From positions 62,001 to 126,000 of the forward strand of contig NZ_BSTM01000013.1 in assembly GCF_030269515.1 (NCBI RefSeq): DNA of 64,000 nt, in the 5' to 3' direction. A program made the position numbers and the translations under genes. A model generated the notes under the pieces. That model saw only the letters and a list, made by a program, of their open reading frames with translations, did not search any database and was not told the DNA's origin. Below, in pieces: positions 25,715-34,200 of the stretch. The stretch comes from Actinomadura sp. NBRC 104412. Its GTDB lineage: Bacteria; Actinomycetota; Actinomycetes; Streptosporangiales; Streptosporangiaceae. Each line of letters begins with the position of its first letter. The stretch's first letter is position 1.

Positions 25715-25729
25715 AGGATTACAAGTTTG
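25715..25729 (+). promoter_or_regulatory. Recurrent AT-rich motif, copy E (CocE promoter)
   Basis: AGGATTACAAGTTTG, overlapping the -10/-35 area of the CocE-family gene. It matches copy A at 12 of 15 positions. Confidence 0.42.
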
Positions 25730-25790
25730 ACGACAACCGTCCTATCAGCGGAATCAGTCCATCGCCCGGGACTGGACAGCACCGCCGCCT

Positions 25791-25811
25791 CATCGGGGCT
25801 TGTCCCCGATG
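25791..25811 (-). terminator. Hairpin after the nitroreductase gene
   Basis: Perfect 8-bp stem CATCGGGG/CCCCGATG with a 5-base loop, 18 bases beyond the minus-strand nitroreductase stop. Confidence 0.6.
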
Positions 25812-25828
25812 GCGCGGCGCGAAGGCGC

Positions 25829-26803
25829 CTAGCCTTCGGCGCTGAGGACGTCGGTGACGGGTCGCCGCGAGCTAGGCGGGCTGTGCTCCGTGTGGCCTAG
25901 TCGCAACACCATCTGCGGATGCCCGCACCCCAGGTCCCGCCGCACCGCCGTCCGTAGGTAGGGCAATTCCAAGGGCTGGGTGTGGAAGGCCGCGCTGACC
26001 TGGACCGTTGCCGCGTGCAGCAGCACATGCTGGAGGGCCTGTCCGGCCAGCAGCCAGTCCGTCCTTCTGTCTTCTCGGGTGGTGAGCACCGCCACCGTTC
26101 CCACGGCGCGCGGATCGACCGGTCGATCAGCGTCCCGGTGACCGGCGGGGAGTTGGAATCCCCACGGCGACCCGGCGGCATGGTCGCGGCCCGGAGCCGC
26201 CCACGCATCCAGTTCACCGGAGAAACGCGCATCAAGGCGCTGGATCGCCTGCGCCACGTGGACGTGCACCTCCAGCAACGCCCGCTGCCGGTCATCGTGG
26301 ACGATGCGCAGTCCGGCGCCTTCATGCCGGGCGATGCCCGCCAGCACGGTCGGCAGCGTAGGCGGGAGCGCGGTCGTCGAGAAGGGCCCGCGGTGGGTGT
26401 GGCGGTGCCGCATCGCCCGATACAGCAGTTCCTCGTAGGGCCGCGGTGCCGTTCTCGTCCCCCAGGTGATTCTGGCGAGCAGATCCGGGCGGGCCGGATC
26501 GGGGAGGAGCCGTACACGCGGAGTGAAGCCCAGGTGCCGGACGGCCAGCCTCGCGTTGAACAGCGCCGCGCCACAGCTGATCACCATTTCGCGACCCGCC
26601 GCATCGGCGACCGGCAGCCTTCGCGACGGATCGGCCCACAACTCCAGGCCGCGGGGTCGGTCGACGAACCGCCACGGTTGCGTGTTGTGCACGGACGGCG
26701 CCAGGATCGCCGCGCGGACGACGAAGCAGGCCGCCTGGCCGGGCCGTACGCGTCTGGAAACCGCATCTCCACGCCCGGCCGCGGGATGTATGGCGCTGAC
26801 CAT
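25829..26803 (-). CDS. Acg-like nitroreductase-family protein (DosR-regulon type)
   Basis: 324 aa. Features of the actinobacterial Acg group (M. tuberculosis Rv2032 type): AAILAPSVHNTQPWRF near the N-terminus, LELWADPSRRLPVADAAGREMVISCGAALFNARLAVRHLG, the RHRHTHRGPF block and a C-terminal HPQMVLRLGH. Such proteins bind FMN but often lack ordinary nitroreductase turnover and are induced by hypoxia. The ATG has a GGAGG site. A DosR-like box lies about 90-105 bases upstream, and the gene is divergent from a CBS-domain gene. Confidence 0.85.
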   Translation of the reverse strand: MVSAIHPAAGRGDAVSRRVRPGQAACFVVRAAILAPSVHNTQPWRFVDRPRGLELWADPSRRLPVADAAGREMVISCGAALFNARLAVRHLGFTPRVRLLPDPARPDLLARITWGTRTAPRPYEELLYRAMRHRHTHRGPFSTTALPPTLPTVLAGIARHEGAGLRIVHDDRQRALLEVHVHVAQAIQRLDARFSGELDAWAAPGRDHAAGSPWGFQLPAGHRDADRPVDPRAVGTVAVLTTREDRRTDWLLAGQALQHVLLHAATVQVSAAFHTQPLELPYLRTAVRRDLGCGHPQMVLRLGHTEHSPPSSRRPVTDVLSAEG

Positions 26804-26888
26804 GGGGATGACCTCCAACCGTGAGCTGTCCGATGCGCCCAGCGTGCCGGTCGGAGTGTCCGGCGGCACCGTCCCAAAGCCCCTCCGA

Positions 26889-26908
26889 CCAGGGACCTTC
26901 GTCCCGGG
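26889..26908 (-). promoter_or_regulatory. DosR/DevR-like box 1
   Basis: Core GGGACCTTCGTCCC at 26892-26905, a close match to the DosR consensus GGGACTTNNGTCCC. It is about 90 bases upstream of the Acg-like gene. Confidence 0.72.
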
Positions 26909-27020
26909 GGCTCCCGTGTGCGAGTCAGGCCGGCGAACCCGCCCAGCCCCCAGCTCGGTGGGTGGGGCTCGGTGGGTGGTCCTCGGCCAGAGCATCACCA
27001 GGCCAGCAGGGTCGTGGTCA

Positions 27021-27034
27021 GGGGCGAAGGTCCC
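27021..27034 (+). promoter_or_regulatory. DosR/DevR-like box 2
   Basis: GGGGCGAAGGTCCC (reverse GGGACCTTCGCCCC), one base off the core of box 1. It lies in the divergent region between the Acg-like and CBS-domain genes. Confidence 0.6.
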
Positions 27035-27117
27035 GGAAGTCGTCCCTTAGGACCGTTTCAGCCGGGATGCTCTGGACGCCGGACGAAGGGGACGACTGAC
27101 CTTGGCCTGGTGGCCAG

Positions 27118-27131
27118 GGGACCTTCGGCCC
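27118..27131 (+). promoter_or_regulatory. DosR/DevR-like box 3
   Basis: GGGACCTTCGGCCC, 54 bases upstream of the CBS-domain start, a usual activator distance. The same half-site GGGACCTTCG occurs in boxes 1 and 2. Confidence 0.65.
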
Positions 27132-27185
27132 TCTGCGCCACTCGTCCCGCTTCCTAACGTCGGGGTCGGACAACCGGAGGACACC

Positions 27186-27905
27186 ATGCAACGCCGAACA
27201 GTCGCGGACGTGATGACCAAGGACGTCGTCACCGTCGCCGAGGACACCCCGTTCATGGAGATCGTCGAACTCCTCGCCGAGCACTCCATCAAGGCCGTAC
27301 CGGTCATCGACCCAGACCGCCGCGTCATCGGCATCGTCAGCGACGCCGATCTGCTCCGTAAGGAGGAGTACAAGGACCCTGCCGCCAACGAGCACCCGCT
27401 GCTGGAAAGCCGGCGCCGCCGCAAGGCCCGTACGAAGGCGTCCGCCACCCACGCCGCCGGCCTCATGACCACACCGGTGGTCACGGTGACCGCCGGCACG
27501 CCCGTGGCGAAGGCCGCGAGGACCCTGGCCCGGTACGGTGTCAAGCAGGCCCCCGTCATCGACGAGGACGGGCACCTGGCCGGGATCGTCACCCGGACCG
27601 ACCTGCTCCACCTGTTCCTGCGCTCCGACGACGACATCCGGGACGAGATCGTCCGCGAGGTGCTCGTCCACGCCATGTGGCAGGACCCCTCCCGCGTCCA
27701 TGTCCAGGTGCGGGACGGCGTCGTGCACCTGTCCGGGAACGTGGAGACCAGAAGCCTCATCCCCATCTGCGTGCGCCTCACCGCATCGGTCGAAGGGGTG
27801 GTCGACGTCGTGAACGACCTGTCCTACGACTTCGACGACACGCGCCCCGCGCCCTACGGCCCTTTTGATCAGGAGGCTCGAATTGCCCGGCATCGCTCCG
27901 GATGA
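27186..27905 (+). CDS. CBS-domain pair plus BON domain protein
   Basis: 239 aa. CBS domain 1 (about residues 5-60: VADVMTKDVVTVAEDTPFMEIVELLAEHSIKAVPVID), CBS domain 2 (about 92-148: AGLMTTPVVTVTAGTPVAKAARTLARYGVKQAPVID) and a C-terminal BON domain (about 155-222: VHVQVRDGVVHLSGNVETRS). CBS pairs usually sense adenine nucleotides; BON domains bind membranes or lipids. A GGAGG site supports the ATG. DosR-like boxes 2 and 3 lie upstream, and CBS proteins of this kind belong to hypoxia regulons in mycobacteria. The partner protein is unknown. Confidence 0.9.
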   Translation: MQRRTVADVMTKDVVTVAEDTPFMEIVELLAEHSIKAVPVIDPDRRVIGIVSDADLLRKEEYKDPAANEHPLLESRRRRKARTKASATHAAGLMTTPVVTVTAGTPVAKAARTLARYGVKQAPVIDEDGHLAGIVTRTDLLHLFLRSDDDIRDEIVREVLVHAMWQDPSRVHVQVRDGVVHLSGNVETRSLIPICVRLTASVEGVVDVVNDLSYDFDDTRPAPYGPFDQEARIARHRSG

Positions 27906-28263
27906 GCTCGACATCCACTTCACCACGACCAAGGATGTGGGCGAGGAGGACGTGCGCCTGGCTCGTGAGGCCGTCGCCTGGGCGCTGGCCCATGTCGCGC
28001 GTCCCGTCCTGTACGCCAAGGCCACGCTCAGCGTCCTCAAGGACCCCGCCGTGCCGTACCCCAACCTGGTCTCGCTGCGGGTCGACCTCAACGGCGTGCC
28101 GATCAACGCCCATGCCGCCGCGGCCTCGATGCCCCAGGCCATCGCCCAGTCCGGCAGGCGCCTGCGCGCCCGGGTCGAGCACATGGCCACGTACTGGGAG
28201 GCGCAGCGCAAGAAGGCCCGCACAACCAAGCGCGGAACGACCTCACGGAGGGACGTGCGATGA
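27883..28263 (+). CDS. HPF/RaiA-like ribosome-associated protein
   Basis: 126 aa. The pattern IHFTTTKDVGEEDVRLAREAVAWAL, a strand pair ending VSLRVDLNGVPINAHAAAASM, and the helix PQAIAQSGRRLRARVEHM resembles the beta-alpha-beta-beta-beta-alpha fold of short HPF/RaiA ribosome hibernation factors. The C-terminus is basic. The TTG at 27883 is preferred because AGGAGG lies 6 bases before it; a TTG at 27865 lacks such a site. The gene overlaps the CBS-BON gene by 23 bases and is therefore cotranscribed under the DosR-like boxes. The family call is by pattern, not certain. Confidence 0.65.
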   Translation: MPGIAPDELDIHFTTTKDVGEEDVRLAREAVAWALAHVARPVLYAKATLSVLKDPAVPYPNLVSLRVDLNGVPINAHAAAASMPQAIAQSGRRLRARVEHMATYWEAQRKKARTTKRGTTSRRDVR

Positions 28264-28313
28264 ACGTGCGCCGTCCTCCCATACCTCGCGGCTCCGCCAC
28301 CAAAACTAGGCGT

Positions 28314-28850
28314 TCACCTGTTTCGTTGACGGCCGTGCGTGAGCCGTTGGGCCAGGGTGTGCGTCGCGGTCAGGGCAGCGGCGGTCAGGGCCACGCCCCA
28401 CACGATGTCGCGCGTCCGCGTCGAACGCAGGACTCCGGCCCGCCGCAGCTCGTTCCGCGCCCACAGGGTGAAGGGGACGACCACCATCGCGGAGGTCGCC
28501 GCACCGGGGGTGTAGCCGCGGACAGCACCGGACAACGCCAGGTGGCCCGCGCCGTGCAGCCCGAACGCGAGAAGCGCCGTCTGGTAGGCGGCCGAGCGTC
28601 CGCCGGTGCGATGCCCGTGGGCCGCCGACGCCGCGATCAGCACACCCATCCCGGTGACGGCGACGCGGAACTCGTGCTCGTCGATGGATTCCAGGCGCCG
28701 CCACACCCGGTCGGGGACGCCCGGGAAGCGTTCGCGCAGTTTGGGAACGTGGGCACGGAGCCAGCGCGGCACCATGACCACCTCCTCGGCGTCATGCAGT
28801 GCCCACGCGCCCAGCAACCCCAGCGTGACGCGGGCGTCGGCATCGTCCAT
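28314..28850 (-). CDS. HXXEE-domain membrane protein
   Basis: 178 aa with about five hydrophobic segments. The HXXEE motif is HDAEE in LLGAWALHDAEEVVMVPRW; a second conserved His lies in DEHEFRVAVTGMGVL, and further polar residues in FGLHGAGHL. The metal-like HxxEE arrangement defines this family of unknown function. The frame is open further up, but the ATG at 28850 begins the conserved region and avoids overlap with the divergent AlkB gene. Confidence 0.75.
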   Translation of the reverse strand: MDDADARVTLGLLGAWALHDAEEVVMVPRWLRAHVPKLRERFPGVPDRVWRRLESIDEHEFRVAVTGMGVLIAASAAHGHRTGGRSAAYQTALLAFGLHGAGHLALSGAVRGYTPGAATSAMVVVPFTLWARNELRRAGVLRSTRTRDIVWGVALTAAALTATHTLAQRLTHGRQRNR

Positions 28851-28950
28851 GCCCGGAATCCTGCCAGCACGATCGCTCTCGTCCGCGAGGTGATCGAGAT
28901 GCGAGCCGACTCCGCACCGGGATCGGCCGTTGTCGGCTAGATTCTCGATC

Positions 28951-29496
28951 ATGGTTCCGGGTCTCGTGTGTCTCGACCGCTGGCTGGACGAGGACGAGCA
29001 GCGGCGGCTCGTGGCGGAGATCGACGCCGCGCCCTGGTCATCGCAACTGAAGCGGCGTGTCCAGCACTACGGCCACCGCTACGACTACGGCAATCGCAGC
29101 GTGGGCGGCGCTCCGGCCCCGCCGCTGCCCGCGTGGGCGGTGGCGCTGGCCCGGCGGTTGCACGAGGACGGCCACTTCGACCGGCCACCCGATCAGGTGA
29201 TCGTGAACGAGTACCTTCCCGGTCAAGGGATCAGCGCGCACGTCGACCGCGTCCCCAGCTTCGGACCGGTCGTCGCCTCGGTCAGCCTGCTGTCGGCCTG
29301 CGTCATGGAGTTCACCCACCCGGAGGACGGCACGCGCGTGCCGGTGAGTCTCGACGTCGGCAGCCTGTGCGTGATGACCGGCCCGGCGCGCTTCACCTGG
29401 CGGCACTCCATCCCGGCGCGCAAGACCGACCCTGGACCGAACGGACGGGTGCCCCGCGGCCGGCGAGTGTCCGTGACCCTGCGCACGACCCTCTGA
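28951..29496 (+). CDS. AlkB-family 2-oxoglutarate/Fe(II) dioxygenase
   Basis: 181 aa. The double-stranded beta-helix signature is complete: NEYLPGQGISAHVDRV supplies the His-x-Asp iron ligands, WRHSIPARK the distal His, and RRVSVTLRTTL the 2-oxoglutarate-binding Arg. A PRGRR loop precedes it. Enzymes of this type repair alkylated bases or modify tRNA. It is a single gene, convergent with the allophanate hydrolase gene. Confidence 0.88.
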   Translation: MVPGLVCLDRWLDEDEQRRLVAEIDAAPWSSQLKRRVQHYGHRYDYGNRSVGGAPAPPLPAWAVALARRLHEDGHFDRPPDQVIVNEYLPGQGISAHVDRVPSFGPVVASVSLLSACVMEFTHPEDGTRVPVSLDVGSLCVMTGPARFTWRHSIPARKTDPGPNGRVPRGRRVSVTLRTTL

Positions 29497-29512
29497 GCGG
29501 CCGGAGCACGGC

Positions 29513-31252
29513 CTAGGCGCGGGTGGCGAGCCAGGCTTTCCACGACCCGTGGACGGTGATGTCCCGGCCTGAGGCGATCGCGTCGGCGGTGGCGCCGAAG
29601 CCGACCACGCGGCGGCCGTCCGAGAGTTCGACCTGGCCCAGCGTCATGGGTGCGGGGAGGGCGGCCAGGAAGCGGCCCAGCGCGCCCGGGGTGAGCTGCC
29701 AGACCTCCCCCGCGATGGACCTTCCGCCCGTGGGGACGCGGCTCATCCCGGGTTTGGGGGGTGTCGTGTCCAGCGCAGCGAGGCGGTACGCCGGGGCGGT
29801 CGTGGCCTCCCCCGCCCAGCGGGCGCCCAGGGCCCGTAGTTCCCCTTCCAGGGGCTGGCCGCGCAGATGCGCGCCGACGACGAACAGGTCCACGGCCCCG
29901 GTGATCGCGGCGGGCCACGGCAGCGACGGGGCGTCCATGGACGGGGTGAGGTCGGCGCCCGGGAACGTCTCCGCGGGAGGGTCCGCCGGGACCATGACGC
30001 GCGAGGCGAGGTCGAGGGCGACGGCGTCGTGGAACGTGCGGGCGACGACGGTGACGCCGAACTGGGCGGCACCGGCCTCTCCCTCGTCGACCGTCCCGGA
30101 CGGGACGGCGACGGCGCACAGGTCGAGCAGGTTGCAGAAGTTGGTGTAGGTGCCGACGCGGGCGTTCGTGCCGAGCGGGTCGGCGGCGACCTCGGCCACA
30201 GACGGGTGGAAGGGCGCGGTCGGCACGAGGAGGGCGTCGAAGCCCTCCAGCAGCGCCATGCACTCCCGGTGCAGGTCCTTCAGGCGGGCCTGGTCGCGGG
30301 AGAGCGCCGAGCCCGTGACCAGGCCCGCCCTGTGGATGATCCCCGCGACCGTCGGGTCGAGGCCGGCGTCGGCGTCGTCGAGGCGGGCGTCGACGAAGTC
30401 GCCGACGGCGGCGTGCCGTTCTGCGACGAGGGCGCCGTCGTACAGCAGGCGCGCGGTCTCCAGGAAGCGGGCGAAGGGGATCGGTTCGACCGTGCAGCCA
30501 TCGGCCCGGAGCCGGTCGGCCGCCGCGGTGAACGCCTCGGCCCAGCCCGGGGCCATGGCGGGCAGTTCATCCGGGATGGCGACGCGGGCCGCGTACGGGG
30601 CGGCGAGCGGGGCGTCGGCGGGCCAGGCCCGTGTCCCGGGCCCGCCCGCCATCACCGACATGGCCAGGGAGGCGGTGCCCAGATCGCGGGCGAAGATCGT
30701 CAGCGTGTCGTAGGAGCGGCACGCCGGGACGACCCCGTCCGTGGAGACGATGCCGAGGGTGGGCTTGATCCCCACGATGCCGTTGAACGCGGCCGGGACG
30801 CGCCCGGAGCCGGCGGTGTCGGTGCCGATCGCGATGTCGGCCTCGCCCGTGGCGACGGCCACGGCGGACCCGGACGACGACCCGCCGGACACATGCGTGG
30901 CGCGGTGGGCGGAACGCACGCGTCCGTAGGGGCTGCGCTGCCCGACGAGGCCGGTGGCGAACTGGTCGAGGTTGGTGGCGCCGACCAGTGCGGCACCGGC
31001 GGCGCGCAGCCGCGCCACGGCGGGCGCGTCCTCCGCGGCCGGTCCCCGGGCGAACCCGGGGCAGGCTGCGGTCGTCAGGACGCCTCGGACGTCCACGTTG
31101 TTCTTGACGGCCAGCCGCAGCCCGGCCAGCGGACCGGCGGCCGCGCCGGCCGTGATCTCCGCTTCCGGCAGGCGCCAGATCCACGCCTCGGGACGCGGTG
31201 ACGCCGCGTCCTCGGCGAGCCGCCGCGCGCCGGTCGTGGTCTCGATGGTCAT
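29513..31252 (-). CDS. atzF: Allophanate hydrolase
   Basis: 579 aa. The N-terminal amidase-signature domain has Lys50 (AVKNNVD), the Ser-rich GGSSSG at 123-128 and the nucleophile Ser149 in DTAGSGR. The C-terminal third (from about residue 455, FVVGAHLRGQPLEGELRALGA) is the AtzF/DurA-specific domain. It hydrolyses allophanate to ammonia and CO2. The ATG overlaps the stop of the carboxylase gene (ATGA). It is the last enzyme of the guanidine/urea route encoded here. Confidence 0.94.
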   Translation of the reverse strand: MTIETTTGARRLAEDAASPRPEAWIWRLPEAEITAGAAAGPLAGLRLAVKNNVDVRGVLTTAACPGFARGPAAEDAPAVARLRAAGAALVGATNLDQFATGLVGQRSPYGRVRSAHRATHVSGGSSSGSAVAVATGEADIAIGTDTAGSGRVPAAFNGIVGIKPTLGIVSTDGVVPACRSYDTLTIFARDLGTASLAMSVMAGGPGTRAWPADAPLAAPYAARVAIPDELPAMAPGWAEAFTAAADRLRADGCTVEPIPFARFLETARLLYDGALVAERHAAVGDFVDARLDDADAGLDPTVAGIIHRAGLVTGSALSRDQARLKDLHRECMALLEGFDALLVPTAPFHPSVAEVAADPLGTNARVGTYTNFCNLLDLCAVAVPSGTVDEGEAGAAQFGVTVVARTFHDAVALDLASRVMVPADPPAETFPGADLTPSMDAPSLPWPAAITGAVDLFVVGAHLRGQPLEGELRALGARWAGEATTAPAYRLAALDTTPPKPGMSRVPTGGRSIAGEVWQLTPGALGRFLAALPAPMTLGQVELSDGRRVVGFGATADAIASGRDITVHGSWKAWLATRA

Positions 31253-34200
31253 TCCGCCCCTTCCGCGTGCGGCGCCAGCACCACGAGCGCCTCGCCGGGG
31301 GCGACCTGGTCGCCCGTGCCCGCGAGGATCGCGTCGACGACGCCCGCGCGGGGAGCGGTGATGGGTGCCTCCATCTTCATGGCCTCCAGGGTGACCAGGG
31401 TCTGCCCGGCCTCGACGATGTCGCCGGGCGCGACGTCGACCTTCCACACGTTGGCGACGAACGGCGCGTCCACGCGGGTGCCGCCCTCGGGGACGTGGAC
31501 GGTCGCCGGCGCGGGCACGGTGGCCGCCTCCGCGGCCGCCGCGCGCTCGAACTCGCCCGCCGCCTCCCACGCGTCGCGTTCGGCGCCGAACGCGGCGGCC
31601 TGGGCGGCGCGGAACGCGGCGATGGACTCGGCGTTCTCCTCCAGGAACCGCTCGTGCTCGGCAAGGGAGAAAGTCCCCTCGGCGGCCTCCAGCCCGCGGC
31701 GCCCGGCGGCCACGTCGGCGCGGATGTCGAGGAGTTCCTCGGCGGAGACGGGATACCAGGAGATCCGGTCGAAGAACCTGAGCAGCCACGGGTCCCGGTC
31801 GTCGTCGGGGTGCCTGCGCCAGACCTGGTGGGTGCGCCCGACGAACTGGTAGCCGCCGGGGCCCTCCATGCCGTAGACGCACAGGTAGGCGCCGCCGATG
31901 CCGACGGAGTTCTCCGCCGTCCAGGTGCGGGCCGGGTTGTACTTGGTCGTCACGAGGCGGTGGCGGGGGTCCAGCGGGGTCGCGACGGGCGCGCCCAGGT
32001 AGACGTCGCCGAGGCCGAGCACGAGGTAGGTGGCCTCGAAGACGGTCGCGTAGACGTCGTCGACGGAGTCCAGGCCGTTGATCCGGCGGATGAACTCGAT
32101 GTTCCAGGGGCACCAGGGCGCGTCGTCGCGCACGCCGGCCATGTACCGTTCGATGGCCTCGCGGGTGGCGGGGTCGTCCCAGCTCAGCGGCATGCGGACG
32201 GTGCGCGAGGGCACGGTGAGCTCGGAGACCGGCGGCAGGGACCGCTCGATCTCCTCCAGCAGCCCGAGCAGCGCGGGCACGGGCAGCACGGACGGGTCCA
32301 CGTGCACCTGGAGGGAGCGGATGCCCGGCGTGATGTCCAGGACGCCGCGTTCGGCGCGTTCCTCCAGCGCGGTGTGGAGGGCGTGCACGCGGGCGCGCAG
32401 GCGCAGGTCGAGGACCATCTCGCCGTACTCCACCAGGACCGAGTCGTCGCCCTGGCGCCGGTAGGTCACCGGCGTCTCGCCGTCGCCGAGGCGGCGCAGC
32501 ACGCCGTCGTCGCCGTCGCCGCCCGGGACGAACGAGGGCGGCGAGGGCAGATCGAGGCCGCGGGGCGCGGGCGCGTCCGCCAGCCGGACGGGCACGAACC
32601 GCACGGTGTCGCCGGGACGCAGTTGCCCCAGCTTCCAGCGGTCGGCGGAGACGACGGTGAGCGGGCACACGAACCCGCCGAGGCTGGGCCCGTCCGGGCC
32701 GAGCAGGATGGGGGTGTCGCCGGTGAAGTCCAGGGCGCCCACTGAGTAGGGGGTGTCGTGGATGTTGGAGGGGTGCAGGCCGGCCTCTCCGCCGTCCGGG
32801 CGGGCCCAGGCCGGCTTGGGCCCCATCAGGCGCACGCCCGTGCGCGCGGAGTTGAAGTGGACCTCGTAGTCGGTGGCGTAGAGCCGGTCGATGTCCGCGC
32901 GGGTGAAGAACTCGGGGGCCGCGTGCGGGCCCTCGGTGACGATCAGTTGCCAGTGCGTGCCGAACCGGGGACGGCGGGACGCCGGGACGGGCGCGGCCTC
33001 CGCGCCTTCGGCGTCCCCGCATGTCCGGAGGACGTCCCCGGGACGCAGGGCGCGACCGCCGTGACCGCCGAACCCGCCCAGGGTGAACGTCGCCGCCGAC
33101 CCCAGATAGGCGGGGACGTCCAGGCCGCCGCCCGCGAACGCGATGTAGCTGCGCAGCCCGGCCTCGGGCGCGCCCACGTCCAGCGTGGCGCCTGCGGGGA
33201 CGCGCACCGGCTCCCACATCGGCACCGGAGCCCCGTCGACGGTGACCCGGGACGGGGCACCGGCCACGCACACGGTGGTGTCGTGGGTGAAGATGAGTTC
33301 GGGGCCGCCCGCGGTGCACTCCAGGCCGGCGGCGTTCTCGTCGTTGCCGAGCGCGAGGTTGGCCAGGCGCAGCGAGCGGTCGTCCATGGCGCCCGACGGC
33401 GGCACGCCGACCTGCCAGTGGCCCAAACGGCCGTCGGCGTCCTGCACGGTGGTCATGAGGCCCGCGCGCCCCACGGTGATGCGGGGCTCGGGGTCTCCCA
33501 GGCCGGTCAGGGTGGACGTGGTGTGCTCGGCGGCCCGGAACTCCGGCAGGCGCACGGCGGCGCGCAGCATCCCGAGGTTGACCTCGATGCCGTCCAGGCG
33601 GGTCGCGGCGAGCGCGCCGCCGAGGCGGTCCAGCGCGTCGGCGCGGTCGGCGCCCGTGGCGATGACCTTGGCGAGCAGGGGGTCGTAGGCGGTGGTGACG
33701 TCGGTGCCCGTCGTGACCCACGCGTCGACGCGGACACCGTCCCCCTCGGGCAGGTCCACGCGGGTGAGCGGGCCCGCGGACGGGCGGAAGCCGTTGGCCG
33801 GGTCCTCGGCGTAGACGCGCGCCTCGACGGCGTGGCCGCGCACGGGCACGGCGCCCGTCCGCTCGTACGGGGCGAGGAAGGCGGCGTCGCCACCGGCCAG
33901 GCGCAGCATCCACTCGACGAGGTCGACACCGGTGACCTGTTCGGTCGCGGGGTGCTCGACCTGGAGGCGGGCGTTGACCTCCAGGAAGGACGCCTCCCGC
34001 CGCACGGGGTCGTAGACGAACTCGACGGTCCCCGCCGACCGGTAGCCGATCCCGGCGGCCAGGGCCCGGGACGAGTCGTGCAGCCGCCGCCTCACCTCGG
34101 CGGGCAGCGCCGGGGCCGGCGCCTCCTCGACGACCTTCTGGTTGCGGCGCTGAAGGGAGCAGTCGCGGTCGCCGAGGGTCACGACGCCGCCCGCCCCGTC

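Noticed and set aside
27041-27093. Further DosR-like half-sites (GTCCCTTAGGAC, GGACGAAGGGGAC)
   Set aside because: They share pieces of the box but lack the 14-bp core symmetry; only the three better matches in the region are listed.
29499-29513. Small hairpin between alkB and atzF
   Set aside because: A 5-bp stem GGCCG/CGGCC is expected by chance in such GC-rich DNA and is not called a terminator.
29867-31201. 444-codon plus-strand frame opposite the allophanate hydrolase
   Set aside because: Shadow of atzF, low-complexity composition, no start signals.
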